Part shown: positions 63,163 through 64,000 of the stretch, piece by piece | Position numbering within the stretch: the first letter of the stretch is position 1 | Layout of the letters: each line of letters begins with the position of its first letter | Origin: Nereocystis luetkeana | Lineage: Eukaryota; Sar; Phaeophyceae; Laminariales; Laminariaceae | Direction of reading: 5' to 3' | Length of the DNA: 64,000 nt | NCBI GenBank assembly: GCA_031213475.1 | Contig: JARUPZ010000007.1 | Coordinates: forward strand, 11,084,958 to 11,148,957 | Notes under the pieces: generated by a model | Databases searched by the model: none | Told to the model about the DNA's origin: nothing | Seen by the model: the letters and a program-made list of their open reading frames with translations, nothing else | Position numbers and translations under genes: made by a program

Positions 63163-64000
63163 TTGGCATGAATATCTTGAACAGTCGTTGGGCAGTACGG
63201 TAGTGCAGTGAAGCTACTATAATACTACTATACCAGGTACTGCTGTATGTCAGGTGGGATAAAGATCAATACCGACTCGGTGTGGCGCTGGAACACCCAC
63301 TACGAGTAACACTTAGTGTACCGAATTGTGAGCGTTGGCGTATACGAGTGTACGTAAATATTCTTTCCATTCCATCCACAGCACTACGGCGGTGGTATTG
63401 ATAGTGGTTGTGCTATATAAACAAGACGTACGAAAAAACTCGCATTAAATAGTCAGCACCACCGGTGCTCCGGCGCTTTTCTTTTGTGACAACGGGCGCG
63501 TACGTGGCAAAAAGGGAGAAAAAGGCCACCAGCTCATCATCATGTTTAAAAAAATGTGAGCAAAGAAATGGGAGAGTCTCGCGTCAGCATAGGCGAGAGC
63601 GAAAAACCCAACCAAAGAAGCAGACGCAGCGAGAGAGAGGGAGAGAGCTCTCACCGTGGTAGTCCCACAGCACCGGCTCATACTCGCTGTCAGCTAGACT
63701 CTGGCACCAAACAGGTACTTGGCGAGCGTGGTTCGAAATGAAGACAACGAAGAGCTCCACCCCTGTCGCTTCCGCAGGCCCGATCAGATCTCTACACAGG
63801 CGCAGCGTGTTTTCCTCGCAGTAGTGGGACGTGTACCATCTGCAGGCGGCCCGGGTGCATGCCTGCGCAGGCGAGCCAGGAGCAGGCAGCCGGGCAAGGG
63901 TATTCGTGGGAGATAGCGGTGTCAGTAATCGGTGTATGTTTTGGTGCAGTGGGTTGACATGGCCGCCGATGGTGGAACAAGTACCACCGGTACTGAAAGT
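63163..64000. other. No recognised gene
   Basis: TACCAGGTA at 63231; a short stretch at 63259-63330 (gatcaataccgactcg, cacccactacgagtaacac) echoes 62620-62675, so the REP-E flanks are also duplicated. Gagagagagggagagag run near 63632. Short frames only. Confidence 0.4.

Noticed and set aside
1-64000. LTR retroelements or virus-derived elements
   Set aside because: No long direct terminal repeats with primer-binding sites and no recognisable capsid, polymerase or integrase segments were seen.

Overview
The window looks like a gene-poor, repeat-saturated piece of a eukaryotic nuclear genome. There are no operon-like blocks, no ribosome-binding sites and no long clean reading frame. What fills it is tRNA-derived SINEs with Pol III A and B boxes, short inverted-repeat DNA elements (MITEs) with TA, TTAA or TTA target duplications, minisatellites, GTT/AAC and AT microsatellites, and a few decayed coding stretches. 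The base composition and element mix would suit an alga or other protist, but the sequence does not settle the lineage. I recognise no intact host gene, no rRNA or functional tRNA gene, no CRISPR array, and no LTR retroelement or virus-like element.

Family names used here are mine. TAM is a ~105-bp TA-flanked MITE with 27-bp ends (12 loci). PBM is a ~95-bp near-palindrome flanked by TTAA, piggyBac-like (13 loci plus fragments). HBM-1 and HBM-2 have TTA/TAA duplications and GGG ends, PIF/Harbinger-like. SINE-1 (7 copies) and SINE-2 (2 copies) have different tRNA heads but a shared middle. REP-D and REP-E share a 3' end that runs into AAC or AC tails and are probably non-LTR derived. REP-F, H, M, N, P, V and Z are further dispersed families of unknown class.

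Layout: 0-13 kb holds tandem duplications, minisatellites, two TAM/PBM copies, an HBM-1 and a decayed duplicated coding relic. 13-16 kb has a dense cluster of a 9-bp palindrome. 16-19 kb is repeat-poor and holds the best candidate coding frames. 19-30 kb has TAM/PBM copies, a degenerate TAAC satellite, REP-D and a coiled-coil-like relic. 30-33.5 kb has REP-M, SINE-1 and a cluster of TAM copies. 35-43.7 kb is a nested block (REP-D with HBM-1 inside; REP-E with HBM-2, SINE-1 or REP-F inside; a REP-E fragment with PBM inside). 44-55 kb has SINE-1, REP-E, REP-H, REP-D, REP-N, REP-M and two decayed coding stretches. 55-64 kb has more TAM, PBM, SINE and REP-E.

The most striking signal is the palindrome TACCTGGTA / TACCAGGTA: about 45 exact copies by hand count, against about 0.5 expected. 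Several TAM copies and one REP-E copy differ from their siblings by exactly CCTGG or CCAGG plus a duplicated TA. A second palindrome, TATTAATA (14 copies, about 1 expected), also appears as a TA-flanked insertion in two repeat families and is what a Tc1-like excision of TAM would leave behind. I read both as excision scars of TA-targeting transposons; this is inference and can be tested.
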